DNA of 64,000 nt, taken from contig QXCQ01000126.1 of assembly GCA_003576535.1 (NCBI GenBank), forward strand, positions 1 to 64,000, given 5' to 3'. The position numbers and the translations under genes are program-made. This document shows, piece after piece, positions 37,552 through 48,808 of this stretch. The notes below the pieces were generated by a model, which saw only the letters and a list, made by a program, of their open reading frames with translations, had not been told where the DNA came from and searched no databases. Every line of letters begins with the position of its first letter. Positions within the stretch are counted from its first letter, which is position 1. This DNA comes from Nakamurella silvestris. Lineage in GTDB: Bacteria > Actinomycetota > Actinomycetes > Mycobacteriales > Nakamurellaceae.

Positions 37552-38868
37552 CTACGCGTCCTTCGCGGCGCGCAGGCCCGCCTCGAGATCGGCCAGCAGG
37601 TCCTCGATGCCCTCGAGTCCGACAGCCAGGCGGACCAGTCCCGGGGTGACACCGGAGCTGAGCTGCTCGGCCGGGCTGAGCTGCCCATGGGTGGTCGAGG
37701 CCGGGTGGATCACCAGGGAGCGCACGTCACCGATGTTGGCCAGGTTGGTGAAGATCTCCAGGGCGTCGGAGAACTTCTGACCTGCCTCGACACCACCCTT
37801 GATCTCGAAGGTCACGATCGGGCCGCCGCCGAGCGGGGCGTACTTCTGCTGGTTGGCGTGCCAGGGGCTGGACTCCAGGGCCGGGTAGGAGACCGACTCG
37901 ACCTCGTCACGCCCGGACAGCCACTCGGCGACCTTGGTCGCGTTGGCGATGTGGCGCTCGATCCGCAGGCTCAGGGTTTCCAGACCCTGGGCGATGAGGA
38001 AGGCGTTGAACGGGGAGAGGGAGGGGCCGAGGTCGCGCAGCAGCTGCAGTCGGGCCTTGAAGATGAAGGAGACGTTGGTCCCGAAGAGTCCGTCGGGACC
38101 GAGGTCGGTGGCCCAGGTGACACCGTTGTAGCTCGGGTCCGGGGTGTTGAAACCGGGGAACTTCTCCGGGTCCTTGCGCCAGTCGAAGTTGCCCGAGTCG
38201 ACGATGACACCGGCGATCGCGGTGCCGTGGCCACCGAGGTACTTGGTGGCCGAGTGCACCACGATGTCCACACCGTGCTCGAACGGGCGGATGAGATACG
38301 GGGTGGCCACGGTGTTGTCGACGATCAGCGGAACACCGTTGGCATGGGCGACACCGGAAACCCCGGCGAAGTCCAGGACATCGAGCTTCGGGTTGGAGAT
38401 GGATTCGGCGAAGAAGGCCTTGGTGTTCGGCTTGACGGCGGCCTGCCAGGACTCGAGATCGTCGGGGTCCTCGACGAAGTCGACCGAGATCCCGTACTTC
38501 GGCAAGGTGTGGTGGAACAGGTTGTAGGTGCCGCCGTACAGCCGCGGCGAGGAGACGATGTGGTCGCCGGCCTGGGCCAGGGTCAGGATCGCGATCGTCT
38601 CGGCAGCCTGGCCGGAGGCCACGAGCAGGGCTCCGACACCGCCTTCCAGGGCCGCGATGCGCTGTTCGACGACGTCATTGGTGGGGTTGTGGATGCGGGT
38701 GTAGATGTTGCCGAGTTCTTCGAGGGCGAAGAGCTTGCGGCCGTGTTCGGCGGAATCGAAGGCGAAGGAGGTCGTCTGGTAGATCGGCAGTGCCCGCGCC
38801 TTGGTGGTGGGATCAGGCGTCTGACCTGCGTGGATCTGGCGGGTTTCGAAAGACCAATTGGCACTCAT
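37552..38868 (-). CDS. metY: O-acetylhomoserine sulfhydrylase
   Basis: The 438-residue protein is a Cys/Met-metabolism PLP enzyme: WSFETRQIHAGQTPDPTTKA, YQTTSFAFDS, YTRIHNPTNDVVEQRIAALE, and the PLP lysine in HSATKYLGGHG (about residue 210). It makes homocysteine from O-acetylhomoserine and sulfide, and matches MetY by length and motifs. The ATG at 38868 (MSANW) is followed at once by the family sequence and has TGGAGA upstream. It is the first gene of metY-metX, behind a 400-base leader carrying a SAM-IV riboswitch and two tiny ORFs. Confidence 0.94.
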   Translation of the reverse strand: MSANWSFETRQIHAGQTPDPTTKARALPIYQTTSFAFDSAEHGRKLFALEELGNIYTRIHNPTNDVVEQRIAALEGGVGALLVASGQAAETIAILTLAQAGDHIVSSPRLYGGTYNLFHHTLPKYGISVDFVEDPDDLESWQAAVKPNTKAFFAESISNPKLDVLDFAGVSGVAHANGVPLIVDNTVATPYLIRPFEHGVDIVVHSATKYLGGHGTAIAGVIVDSGNFDWRKDPEKFPGFNTPDPSYNGVTWATDLGPDGLFGTNVSFIFKARLQLLRDLGPSLSPFNAFLIAQGLETLSLRIERHIANATKVAEWLSGRDEVESVSYPALESSPWHANQQKYAPLGGGPIVTFEIKGGVEAGQKFSDALEIFTNLANIGDVRSLVIHPASTTHGQLSPAEQLSSGVTPGLVRLAVGLEGIEDLLADLEAGLRAAKDA

Positions 38869-39021
38869 GATGGCTGTCTCCAGGAAAGTGGGTGTGTGCC
38901 GGGCGGGGACGTGCGGGGATACGCAGTCTGACGCCGTCAGGCAGGGGGTGCTGCGCGGGGGCAGCAAGCGGCAGCGGTGGGGCCACCTGATTGTTCTTGG
39001 GGTCGCGTATTCGCTGACAGA

Positions 39022-39078
39022 TCAGCGAGAATTCAGCTGCGACAACACATTCGACAACACACAGCGGCGCTCCTTCAT
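39022..39078 (-). CDS. second leader mini-ORF (18 aa) in the metY leader
   Basis: This frame would encode MKERRCVLSNVLSQLNSR. Its ATG overlaps the stop of the preceding mini-ORF (ATGA), the arrangement used for translational coupling. It has no family likeness. Its reality rests on that overlap and on lying between a riboswitch and metY. Confidence 0.35.
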   Translation of the reverse strand: MKERRCVLSNVLSQLNSR

Positions 39079-39125
39079 GGCGTCGACTGGGCCCACCGGT
39101 CGGTGTGCCCGCGCTTGTGGCTCAT
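39075..39125 (-). CDS. first leader mini-ORF (16 aa) after SAM-IV riboswitch
   Basis: The peptide is MSHKRGHTDRWAQSTP. Its ATG comes directly after the aptamer. An 18-base part of it (39091-39108) is identical to a block directly after the cobalamin riboswitch ahead of nrdA (46889-46906), where it encodes MSAHTDRWAPST in the matching frame. This recurrence suggests a genuine leader peptide or shared expression platform rather than chance. Confidence 0.5.
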   Translation of the reverse strand: MSHKRGHTDRWAQSTP

Positions 39126-39226
39126 CGGGGTTCGACGAGACACCTGGTCATCACCCGGGGCACCCCACCGCGTGTGGAGGGTTGCCGTCCAGCGAGCCGG
39201 GGCTTGTCGCTGGCACTCATGACCTG
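39126..39226 (-). ncRNA. SAM-IV riboswitch
   Basis: The minus strand reads GGTCATGAGTGCCAGCGACA, continues through AAGCCCCGGC, GGCAACCCTCC and GGTGGGGTGCCCC, and closes with GGGTGATGACCAGGT. This is the conserved core of the actinobacterial SAM-IV class, including the outer stem GGTCAT/ATGACC. It binds S-adenosylmethionine and lowers expression of methionine genes. It precedes metY-metX by about 260 bases. Confidence 0.9.
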
Positions 39227-39280
39227 ACGGAAAGTGTAGCCGATACGGCGCGGAACTTCCGTAGTGCTCAACGACCGTGA

Positions 39281-40543
39281 TCAACCCCCGACGGTGGAGG
39301 CACCCGCCTGCGCCCCGTCCGGGTCTGACCGACGCATCACCGTGGCCACCACCAGACACACCATGACCAGGGCGGCGAGGTGGATCGGGGCCCCGGTGAA
39401 CGCCACCCCGACCAGGGCAACGACCCCGACGAGATAGGAGGCGTTCAGGGCCGGGTCCTGGCGGTGCCGGGCCATCAGCAACCAGACCCCGAAGACGAAC
39501 ACGGCCACCGAGACGTTGGTCGCCAGCGCGGCGCTCAACCCGCTGACGTGCTGCTCACCGTGGGCGGCCTGCTCGGCGAAGGCCTCCTGGGCCTCGGGTG
39601 CGAGTTTGCCTTCCTCCCCCAGCCGGAAAAGGTCGTAGTCGACGGCCGCCTCGAGGCCGGCGGACACGGCCGCCGCCCCGGCGAACACGAAGTAATGGCC
39701 GTAGCCCCAGATCAACGAGGGTGTCAGGCTCGTGAGCTGGTCGGCCGGTGACTGGTCGAAGTACACCCACCACATGCCGAACACGATGACCAGCGCAGCG
39801 AAGGCGAGCACCACGAGACCGAAGGGGTGCGCAGTTTCGTTGAACCCCTCGATGAATGCGTTGGTGGCGGCGAGGATGGACTCACCCAGGACGATCAGCG
39901 TGAAAAGGCCGTAGCGCTCGGCGATGTGGTGCGGGTGCCAGGGAATGGTGCGCCCGCGTTCGGCGATGGCGGGCAGGGAGATCTCGATCAGGACGAGCAC
40001 CAGGAAACTCGGGAACCCCAGGGACTCCGGCAGCAGCAGGCGGAGGAACCACAGGCCCTGGATCATCGTCAGTCCGGCGGCATAGGTGAGGGCGGGGGTG
40101 CGGTTCTCGGGATCGGAGATCCCGGCACGGACCCACTGGGCGATCAACGGGACCCGCATCACGAAGTAGCCGATGGTGACGAGGCGGTAGTCGAAGTCGA
40201 CGAAGGCGCTCTGCACACCCGCGGCCAGCACCAGGACGCCGGCCATCTGGATCAGGGTGAACACCCGGTAGAGCCAGTCGTCCGTGTCGAACTGCGAGGC
40301 GAACCAGGTGAAGTTCATCCAGGCCCACCAGATCGCGAAGAAGACACTGACGAAGGACTGGAGGCCTTCACCGATATGGCCCTCGACGATGGCGTGGTGC
40401 AACTGCACACTGGCGATCGAGACCGCGACGACGAAACAGAGGTCGAAGAGCAGTTCGAGCGGGCTCGACACCCGGTGGCCACGATCGGCCCCACGGGCCG
40501 TCATCCGGGTGAGGCCGAAGTTGTCACGCACGCTGATGGTCAT
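39281..40543 (-). CDS. low temperature requirement protein A (LtrA) family membrane protein
   Basis: The 420-residue protein has about ten membrane helices and the LtrA family features: SSPLELLFDLCFVVAV near the N-terminus, WAWMNFTWFASQFDTDDWLY, and HHIAERYGLFTLIVLGESIL in the middle. The LtrA family is of unknown molecular function; it was named from a Listeria mutant defective at low temperature. It is divergent from the DUF3817 gene across 100 bases. There is no link to the metY riboswitch, which starts beyond its 3' end. Confidence 0.88.
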   Translation of the reverse strand: MTISVRDNFGLTRMTARGADRGHRVSSPLELLFDLCFVVAVSIASVQLHHAIVEGHIGEGLQSFVSVFFAIWWAWMNFTWFASQFDTDDWLYRVFTLIQMAGVLVLAAGVQSAFVDFDYRLVTIGYFVMRVPLIAQWVRAGISDPENRTPALTYAAGLTMIQGLWFLRLLLPESLGFPSFLVLVLIEISLPAIAERGRTIPWHPHHIAERYGLFTLIVLGESILAATNAFIEGFNETAHPFGLVVLAFAALVIVFGMWWVYFDQSPADQLTSLTPSLIWGYGHYFVFAGAAAVSAGLEAAVDYDLFRLGEEGKLAPEAQEAFAEQAAHGEQHVSGLSAALATNVSVAVFVFGVWLLMARHRQDPALNASYLVGVVALVGVAFTGAPIHLAALVMVCLVVATVMRRSDPDGAQAGASTVGG

Positions 40544-40643
40544 CTGGATCTCCCGCTCGCTGTTTCTACAACATGTAAAACATCACATCGATAGTTCCGG
40601 CCGCCGGTCCGATCGGTTCGGCGGACCTGGGATGATCGGACCC

Positions 40644-40970
40644 ATGAATAGCAGACTCGTGACCTTCTTCCGTATCACGGCGATTCTGGAGGCATTTTCC
40701 TGGGCCGGTCTGCTGATCGGCATGTACTTCAAGTGGATCGCCGAGACCTCCGACGTCGGCGTCAAGATCTTCGGACCCGTGCACGGCGCGATCTTCGTCG
40801 CCTACGTGGTGGCGACCCTGCTGGTCGCGCGCTCCCAGCGGTGGCCGATCGTCTGGACCACCCTGTTGGCCCTGGGCGCGTCCATCCCGCCGTTCTTCAC
40901 CGTCTGGTTCGAGACCTGGGCCAAGCGCACCGGGCGGCTGGACGTCAAGACCCCGGTCCCGGCGACCTGA
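40644..40970 (+). CDS. DUF3817 domain membrane protein
   Basis: The 108-residue protein fits DUF3817: FRITAILEAFSWAGLLIGMY (first helix), a conserved VGVKIFGPVHGAIFVAYVVA segment (second helix with a His), and a third helix before the basic tail. This family of small integral membrane proteins is common in actinobacteria and of unknown function. The ATG at 40644 is preceded by GGGATGATCGGA and no clear ribosome site, so the mRNA may be nearly leaderless. Confidence 0.85.
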   Translation: MNSRLVTFFRITAILEAFSWAGLLIGMYFKWIAETSDVGVKIFGPVHGAIFVAYVVATLLVARSQRWPIVWTTLLALGASIPPFFTVWFETWAKRTGRLDVKTPVPAT

Positions 40971-40998
40971 CCCACCCCTCCCCCCTCCGCCCCTCCGC

Positions 40999-41051
40999 CC
41001 GCGAGTGGACGCCCACACCCTGAAGACGGGGGTGTCAGCGTCCACTCGCGG
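40999..41051. repeat. 53-base palindrome, family B copy
   Basis: The arms CCGCGAGTGGAC and GTCCACTCGCGG are perfect, with inner CCCACACCC and GGGGGTGTC extending the stem. It lies between the convergent 3' ends of the DUF3817 gene and the AlaX-like gene, the same placement as the copy at 18192-18244. Confidence 0.9.
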
Positions 41052-41064
41052 GCTCGGGGGGGTG

Positions 41065-42081
41065 TCAGCTGTCGGCGAGGATCGCCGTGGTGACCATGGT
41101 GAGCTCGGCGTCAGTGACGGAGAACGAGACCTGCAACCGGGCGAGTTCGCCCAGGTGGTGCAGGTGGGTGCCGCCGCAGGCCATCCGCTGCTCGCCCTCC
41201 GGCAGGGTGCAGATCCAGGTCCGCAGATCCGTCAGCGCGGGGCCGGCGATCTCCCAGCTGACCGGCGCGTCGACCGCGACCCACTCGGCCAGCAGGGCAT
41301 TGGCCCGCTCGGCGAGTCCGGGCAGCGCTTCCTCGATGCCCTCGGCGTTGAAACCTCTCTTCCGCAGGGACTTGCCCAGGCGATAGGTGTCGACCGAGCC
41401 ACCGGGGGTGATGCGCGAGGTCGTGTTGGCCTGGCCGTCGAAATCCGGGCTGCCGACGCCGTCGACCGGGATGTCCTTGAGCCAACGGTCGGCCAGTACC
41501 GCGTTGAGGGCCAGGGCAGCGACGTGACAGCCGGTGTGCCCGGCGGACAGCGCGCGGCGATGGTCAGGGTCGACCTGCAGAAGCACCGTCTCCCCCAACG
41601 CCGGCGGCTGATCGGCGACGATGTGAGCGACCAGGAAGGACCAGCCGTCCTCGCCGCGGCGGACCGGGATCTGCTCGCCGAGGTGGATGGCTGCGGCGTT
41701 CCCGGTGCCGGTGTTGTCGACGGTGTTGGTGTTGGCGACGGCACCGAGCACCACGTCGACCACCTCCAGCCGCCTGTCTCCCGCGGCGATCGCCCCACGA
41801 TCCGGACCCTGGTCCGGCCAACGGTGATCCACCGGGTGGAACGGGGTGCGGTCCACGATGACGGCCGAGCGGCCGTCTCCGGCGTCGGCGACCGCGAGAA
41901 CCGTGGCGGTACCGGAGACCTCACCGGCCGGGTAGGTCACGATCGTGGTCGGCAGGGTCGGGGCCGGTGCGGAGGCGTCCTGAGCGGCGGTGTCCAGGGC
42001 GGAGGTGTCCTGAGCGGCGGCGTCCTGAGCGGCGGTGTCCTGAGCGGCGGTGTCCTGAGCGGCGGGGGTCGAGGGCTGCAT
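41065..42081 (-). CDS. alanyl-tRNA editing (AlaX-like) protein
   Basis: The 338-residue protein has the editing-domain metal motifs: HTGCHVAALALN (about residue 183) and CGGTHLHHLGEL (about residue 308), with a beta-barrel-like N-terminal part containing VDRTPFHPV. Free-standing AlaX proteins hydrolyse serine or glycine mischarged on tRNA-Ala. The first motif has Cys where HxxxH would be typical (HTGCH keeps both His). The ATG at 42081 begins MQPSTPAAQ, and the next 30 residues are an Ala-Gln-Asp-Thr repeat. A longer frame to 42420 runs through palindromes and is rejected. Confidence 0.82.
   Translation of the reverse strand: MQPSTPAAQDTAAQDTAAQDAAAQDTSALDTAAQDASAPAPTLPTTIVTYPAGEVSGTATVLAVADAGDGRSAVIVDRTPFHPVDHRWPDQGPDRGAIAAGDRRLEVVDVVLGAVANTNTVDNTGTGNAAAIHLGEQIPVRRGEDGWSFLVAHIVADQPPALGETVLLQVDPDHRRALSAGHTGCHVAALALNAVLADRWLKDIPVDGVGSPDFDGQANTTSRITPGGSVDTYRLGKSLRKRGFNAEGIEEALPGLAERANALLAEWVAVDAPVSWEIAGPALTDLRTWICTLPEGEQRMACGGTHLHHLGELARLQVSFSVTDAELTMVTTAILADS
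41982..42066. repeat. 15-base minisatellite inside the AlaX-like gene
   Basis: About six tandem units of GGCGGTGTCCTGAGC-type sequence, with a few substitutions, encode AAQDT-like pentapeptides at the protein's N-terminus. The unit length keeps the frame, so copy number could vary without breaking the gene. Confidence 0.85.
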
Positions 42082-42128
42082 CCTGCGAGTATCCCCGGCA
42101 GACCTGGGTGGGCCCAATCCCGCCCTCC

Positions 42129-42577
42129 CCGCGAGCGGACTCCCACACCCCAGTTTCCGAGGTGCCACCGTCCACTCGCGGAAGCACGTCAGGTGTGCCC
42201 GGGGACCTTCACGCCCCATCCCGCGAGCGGACTCCCACACCCCCGTTTCTGAGGTGCCACCGTCCACTCGCAGCAGCACGTCAGGTGTGCCCGGCAAACG
42301 CACCCACCCCATCCCGCGAGTGGACTCCCACACCCCAGTTTCTGAGGTGCCACCGTCCACTCGCAGGAGCACGTCAAGTGTGCCCGTCCACTCGCAGGGA
42401 GAGATGGGCTCGGCGAACACTCCTCACCACTCCCACCGCGCACCGTCCCGACGTTCGCGCTCGCTGCACACTGCGCGAACATCAACAAGGAGCGCGGACA
42501 CCAAACGGCGGCCACGGCCTCCCCGCGAGCGGACTCCCACACCCCACATCAGGGGGTGCCACCGTCCACTCGCGGGG
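42129..42577. repeat. cluster of family B palindromes after nrdB
   Basis: Full copies lie at 42129-42181, 42221-42273, 42314-42366 and 42521-42577, and a lone right half at 42386-42397. The first three are about 93 bases apart and share flanking sequence (CACGTCAGGTGTGCCCGG), so they are tandem copies of a larger unit. The middle two have CTCGCAG instead of CTCGCGG in the right arm. A separate hairpin GTTCGCGC/GCGCGAAC sits at about 42454-42480. The region has no gene. Confidence 0.9.
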
Positions 42578-42604
42578 AGGATCTCGCGGGAACGAGTCAG
42601 GCCG

Positions 42605-43734
42605 CTACCACTCCAGGCCGCCGCCGGTCTGGTACTCGATGACGCGGGTCTCGAAGAAGTTCTTCTCCTTCTTCAGATCCATCATCTCGCTCATCCACGG
42701 GAACGGGTTCTCGGTCTCGGGGAACAGCGGCGCGAGCCCGATCTGGGCGCAGCGCCGGTTGGTGATGAAGTGCATGTACTGCTCGCACTGCGCCGCCGAC
42801 AGGCCCAGCATGCCGCCGGCCAGGGTCTCGCGCCCGTAGGCGATCTCCAGCTCACAGGCCTTGGCCAGCATGCCCGAGATCTCGGCGGCGAACTCGGCGC
42901 TCCACAGCTCAGGGTTCTCGATCTTGATCTGGTTGATCACGTCGATGCCGAAGTTCAGGTGGATGGACTCGTCCCGGAGGATGTACTGGTACTGCTCGGC
43001 GATACCCACCATCTTGTTGCGCCGTCCGAGCGAGAGGATCTGCGCGAAACCGGTGTAGAACCACATGCCTTCGAAGATGACGTAGAACGCCACCAGGTCC
43101 CGCAGGAACGCACGGTCGGCCTCGACGGTCCCCGTGCGGAACTCCGGATCCTCCAGGCTCTGGGTGTACTGGAGCGCCCAGGCGTCCTTCTCGGTGATCG
43201 ACGGCACCTCGCGGTACATGTTGAACAGCTCCCCCTCGTCCAGGCCGAGGGATTCGCAGATGTACTGGAAGGTGTGGGTGTGCACGGCCTCCTCGAAGGC
43301 CTGCCGCAGCAGGTACTGCCGGCACTCCGGGTTGGTCAGCTGCCGGTACACCGCGAGCACGATGTTGTTGGCCACCAAGGACTCCGCCGTGGCGAAGAAG
43401 CCGAGGTTACGCTTGAGCATCGTGCGCTCGGACTCGGTCAGCCCGTCGGCGGACTTCCACAGCGCGATGTCTGCCTGCATGGACACCTCGGTCGGCATCC
43501 AGTGGTTGTTGCAGCCGGCCAGGTACTTCTCCCAGGCCCAGTGGTACTTCAGCGGCAGAAGCTGGTTCACGTCCGCACGAGCGTTGATCATCCGCTTCTC
43601 GCTGACCGACACCCGCCCGCCGGTGGTGTCGATGGCACCGAGACCGGAGCCGCTGGAAGCACTCTCGGAGCTGTTCGCAGCATCGACGGCCGACGTTGAC
43701 GCCGTGGGATCAAGGTCGAAATCCAGGGTTGTCA

Positions 43735-43735
<1 letters not shown>
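42605..43735 (-). CDS. nrdB: ribonucleotide reductase small subunit, class Ic-like
   Basis: The 376-residue R2 protein has the metal ligands Glu118 (FFATAESLV), Glu149 and His152 (EEAVHTHTF), then a Glu in EGMWFYTGF and Glu/His in RDESIHLNF. The position that holds the radical tyrosine in class Ia enzymes (four after the first His) is Phe156. Phe there, with Glu instead of Asp as first ligand, is the pattern of the Chlamydia class Ic enzyme, which uses an Mn/Fe centre instead of a tyrosyl radical. The ATG at 43735 overlaps the nrdA stop (TAATG). The C-terminus ends GGGLEW. Confidence 0.93.
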
Positions 43736-46752
<3,017 letters not shown>

Positions 46753-46914
46753 GCTGTTCTCCATAAGAACCGAATCGATGTCGGTATGTCTGTCAGGAGA
46801 GCGAAAGCGGACAACGCGTCCGGGGTCGCCGGGGCAGGCGCGGACGTCCGATTTTCGCGATCGCCCTCCCACGGGGCATGTCGACGGCGCCCACCGGTCG
46901 GTGTGCGCACTCAT
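46753..46914 (-). other. nrdA leader with in-frame HTDRWAPST peptide
   Basis: An ATG at 46914, two bases beyond the riboswitch, opens a frame MSAHTDRWAPSTCPVGG that runs without stop into nrdA. The block 46889-46906 is identical to part of the metY leader mini-ORF. Either NrdA has a 54-residue extension, or the leader is translated separately and the shared frame is chance. Confidence 0.5.
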
Positions 46915-46915
46915 G

Positions 46916-47115
46916 GCAGGTCTTCGGACTCATGGGCAGGACCGACCGTGAGGCCGGGGTTCCTACTGGTCGACGCTTCCCGGGCAGTCGCCTACCCAGT
47001 GCTTGACACCGGCGGATGCCGGCGGACGACGTTCGTACCCAATTACCGCTGCGGGGCAGTTCCGGATTCACACCGGATTCCCTGGTGTCCCCACCGGTTT
47101 CCCGGTGGAACCATC
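46916..47115 (-). ncRNA. cobalamin riboswitch upstream of nrdA
   Basis: The minus strand contains the adenosylcobalamin aptamer landmarks in order: AGGGAATCCGGTGTGAATCC, GGAACTGCCCCGCAGCGGTA, AGCACTGGGTAGGCGACTGC, CGGGAAG, AGTAGGAACCCCGGCC and GAGTCCGAAGACCTGCC. It precedes nrdA by about 165 bases. Cobalamin control of class I reductase is known in Streptomyces, where a B12-dependent class II enzyme takes over. Confidence 0.93.
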
Positions 47116-47338
47116 AGCACGTCGAACAGTACATCTTGTGGCCCCGTTTCGGAAAGCCCCTAGATATGGCATGTCGGCGTGTTCATTTCCCGGGTGCCGG
47201 CCAACGACGGGGACCAGAAGGGAAACACGGGTCCGGTGACCGCATCCTTGAGGGTCGAGCAGCCATAACGACCCCACCCCGGCCCGGTATGAGATAGTTG
47301 CGCCAATAAACGAAGTAGCGAGCCCAGGGAGTCACCAC

Positions 47339-47983
47339 ATGCAGAGCAAGGACGCACCGTCGGCCCAGGAACGCCTGGAGAGCCTCATCGAACAGGACGA
47401 CGACGTCCGCGCTCTGTTCGCCGGGGAGTGGTTCCGCTACCGCGCCTCACCCTCCCTCCTGGACCTCACCTGGGAGGCCCAGTCGACCTGCGCACGGATC
47501 AGCCGCATCTTCTACGAGGAGCCCGACGAGGCGCGCAGGCTGTTCCACGAACTCATCCCCGGAGCCGGGAAGGACATCGACTTCCGCCCGCCCTTCGCGA
47601 TCGACTACGTCCTCGGACTGACCATCGGCGACCGCACCTTCATCAACAAGGACTTCCTCATCGTCGGTGGTGGATACGTCACCATCGGCGCGGACTGCCT
47701 CATCGGCCCGCGCTGCAGCATCTACACCCCCAACCACGCCGAGGACCGCGAACGCCGCCTCGCCGGCTGGGAACGAACCAGCGGTGTGACCCTGGGCGAC
47801 AACGTCTGGCTCGGCGGTTCGGTCACCATCACCCCCGGGGTCACGATCGGCAAGGACTCCATCATCGGCGCCGGATCCGTTGTCACCCGCGACATCCCCG
47901 CCGGCACCATCGCAGTGGGGAACCCCTGCCGACCGATCCGCGAGATCGCATCGTCCATCGACCAGCAACCCGCGACCGACTGA
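47339..47983 (+). CDS. maltose/galactoside-type O-acetyltransferase
   Basis: The 214-residue protein is a left-handed beta-helix acetyltransferase of the Maa/LacA type: an N-terminal helical region with ALFAGEWFRYRASPSLLDL, then hexapeptide repeats including ITIGADCLIG-like VTIGADCLIGPRCSIYTPNH with the catalytic His, and NVWLGGSVTITPGVTIGKDS ending SVVTRDIPAGTIAVGNPCR. It transfers acetyl from acetyl-CoA to a sugar hydroxyl; the natural acceptor is usually unclear. The ATG follows CAGGGAG. It is divergent from the nrd riboswitch and appears monocistronic. Confidence 0.92.
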   Translation: MQSKDAPSAQERLESLIEQDDDVRALFAGEWFRYRASPSLLDLTWEAQSTCARISRIFYEEPDEARRLFHELIPGAGKDIDFRPPFAIDYVLGLTIGDRTFINKDFLIVGGGYVTIGADCLIGPRCSIYTPNHAEDRERRLAGWERTSGVTLGDNVWLGGSVTITPGVTIGKDSIIGAGSVVTRDIPAGTIAVGNPCRPIREIASSIDQQPATD

Positions 47984-48206
47984 CACCTATTGGCCCCCGC
48001 CTGGCGACCATCGTGAAATGCGCTTTACTGAAAGCTCTTTGAGTCACGGTCGAGGATCTGGGAGGTCATAGTGTCGTCGCCCGAACCACTCTGGGCGGGT
48101 TTTCTCCGACAGGATTGACCGGGATCCCGCCGTCGCCCCGGCTGTTCACCGTGGCGTCGCTTCTCCGTCCCGGTGCCGACACCGTCCCTGGGCAGAGTTG
48201 ACGAGC

Positions 48207-48794
48207 ATGTCGCGCCTCTCGCAGCCCACCACATCCGCCTCATCGACACCGCACCCCTCAGACACCGGAACGAACAGGGCCGACGCAGGGCGGTCACGTC
48301 CGATCCTGCTGGCCGCTGTGGCCACGGCGGCGGCCGCAGCACTGCTGTGGGTCTGGGTCGGCAGCGGCGGCGGTGACGACACGGCGGCGACGACCGTCCC
48401 GGTGGTCAAGGACGCACAGTTCCTGAATGTCGACCACCCCGGGGTCCTGGGCTTCGAGAACGGTGACTGTTTCCTGGATCCGGCTGACAGCAAGGCTTCC
48501 GGCGAGGAGGGTCTGACCTCGGTGGAGTGCATCGGCGCCCAGAACCAGGTCTACGTGTTCCACACCCTGACCGACGGCAGCTGGGATCCGGCGAGGATCA
48601 CGGCCGAGGCCACCGAAGGCTGCCGGGAGCCGTTCGAGGGCATCTGGGGGACGTCCGCCGCGAGCCCGTACCGCTACTACCCGGTCCTGCCCACCGAACG
48701 GTCGTGGACCGAGGAGGCCGACCGTAGCGCGATGTGCGTGGTCTACCACGTCGACGGGACCTTCCTGATCGACCCGGTCGGAGCCCGTCACTGA
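48207..48794 (+). CDS. single-pass membrane protein of unknown function
   Basis: The 195-residue protein has a polar Ser/Thr-rich N-terminus, one membrane helix (about residues 33-50, PILLAAVATAAAAALLWVWV), and an outer domain with four cysteines (GDCFLDP, VECIGA, EGCREP, AMCVVYH), probably forming disulfides. The layout resembles the actinobacterial septum-formation or DUF4190-associated outer domains, but I cannot assign it firmly. The ATG at 48207 is preferred to a TTG at 48198. Its 3' end leads directly into the palindrome array. The 223 bases upstream of it show no other gene. Confidence 0.7.
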   Translation: MSRLSQPTTSASSTPHPSDTGTNRADAGRSRPILLAAVATAAAAALLWVWVGSGGGDDTAATTVPVVKDAQFLNVDHPGVLGFENGDCFLDPADSKASGEEGLTSVECIGAQNQVYVFHTLTDGSWDPARITAEATEGCREPFEGIWGTSAASPYRYYPVLPTERSWTEEADRSAMCVVYHVDGTFLIDPVGARH

Positions 48795-48808
48795 CGGGTG
48801 TCCCCTCC

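Noticed and set aside
35065-38931. 1288-aa open frame on the plus strand
   Set aside because: It crosses fgd, metX and metY in antisense and has low-complexity sequence.
42398-42520. Fourth family A palindrome
   Set aside because: The hairpin GTTCGCGC/GCGCGAAC is short and lacks the GTTCCCGCGCAC ends, so the likeness is too weak.
47116-47338. NrdR boxes upstream of nrdA
   Set aside because: CCACAAGATGTACT and TAGATATGGCATG were considered, but neither matches the NrdR palindrome well.
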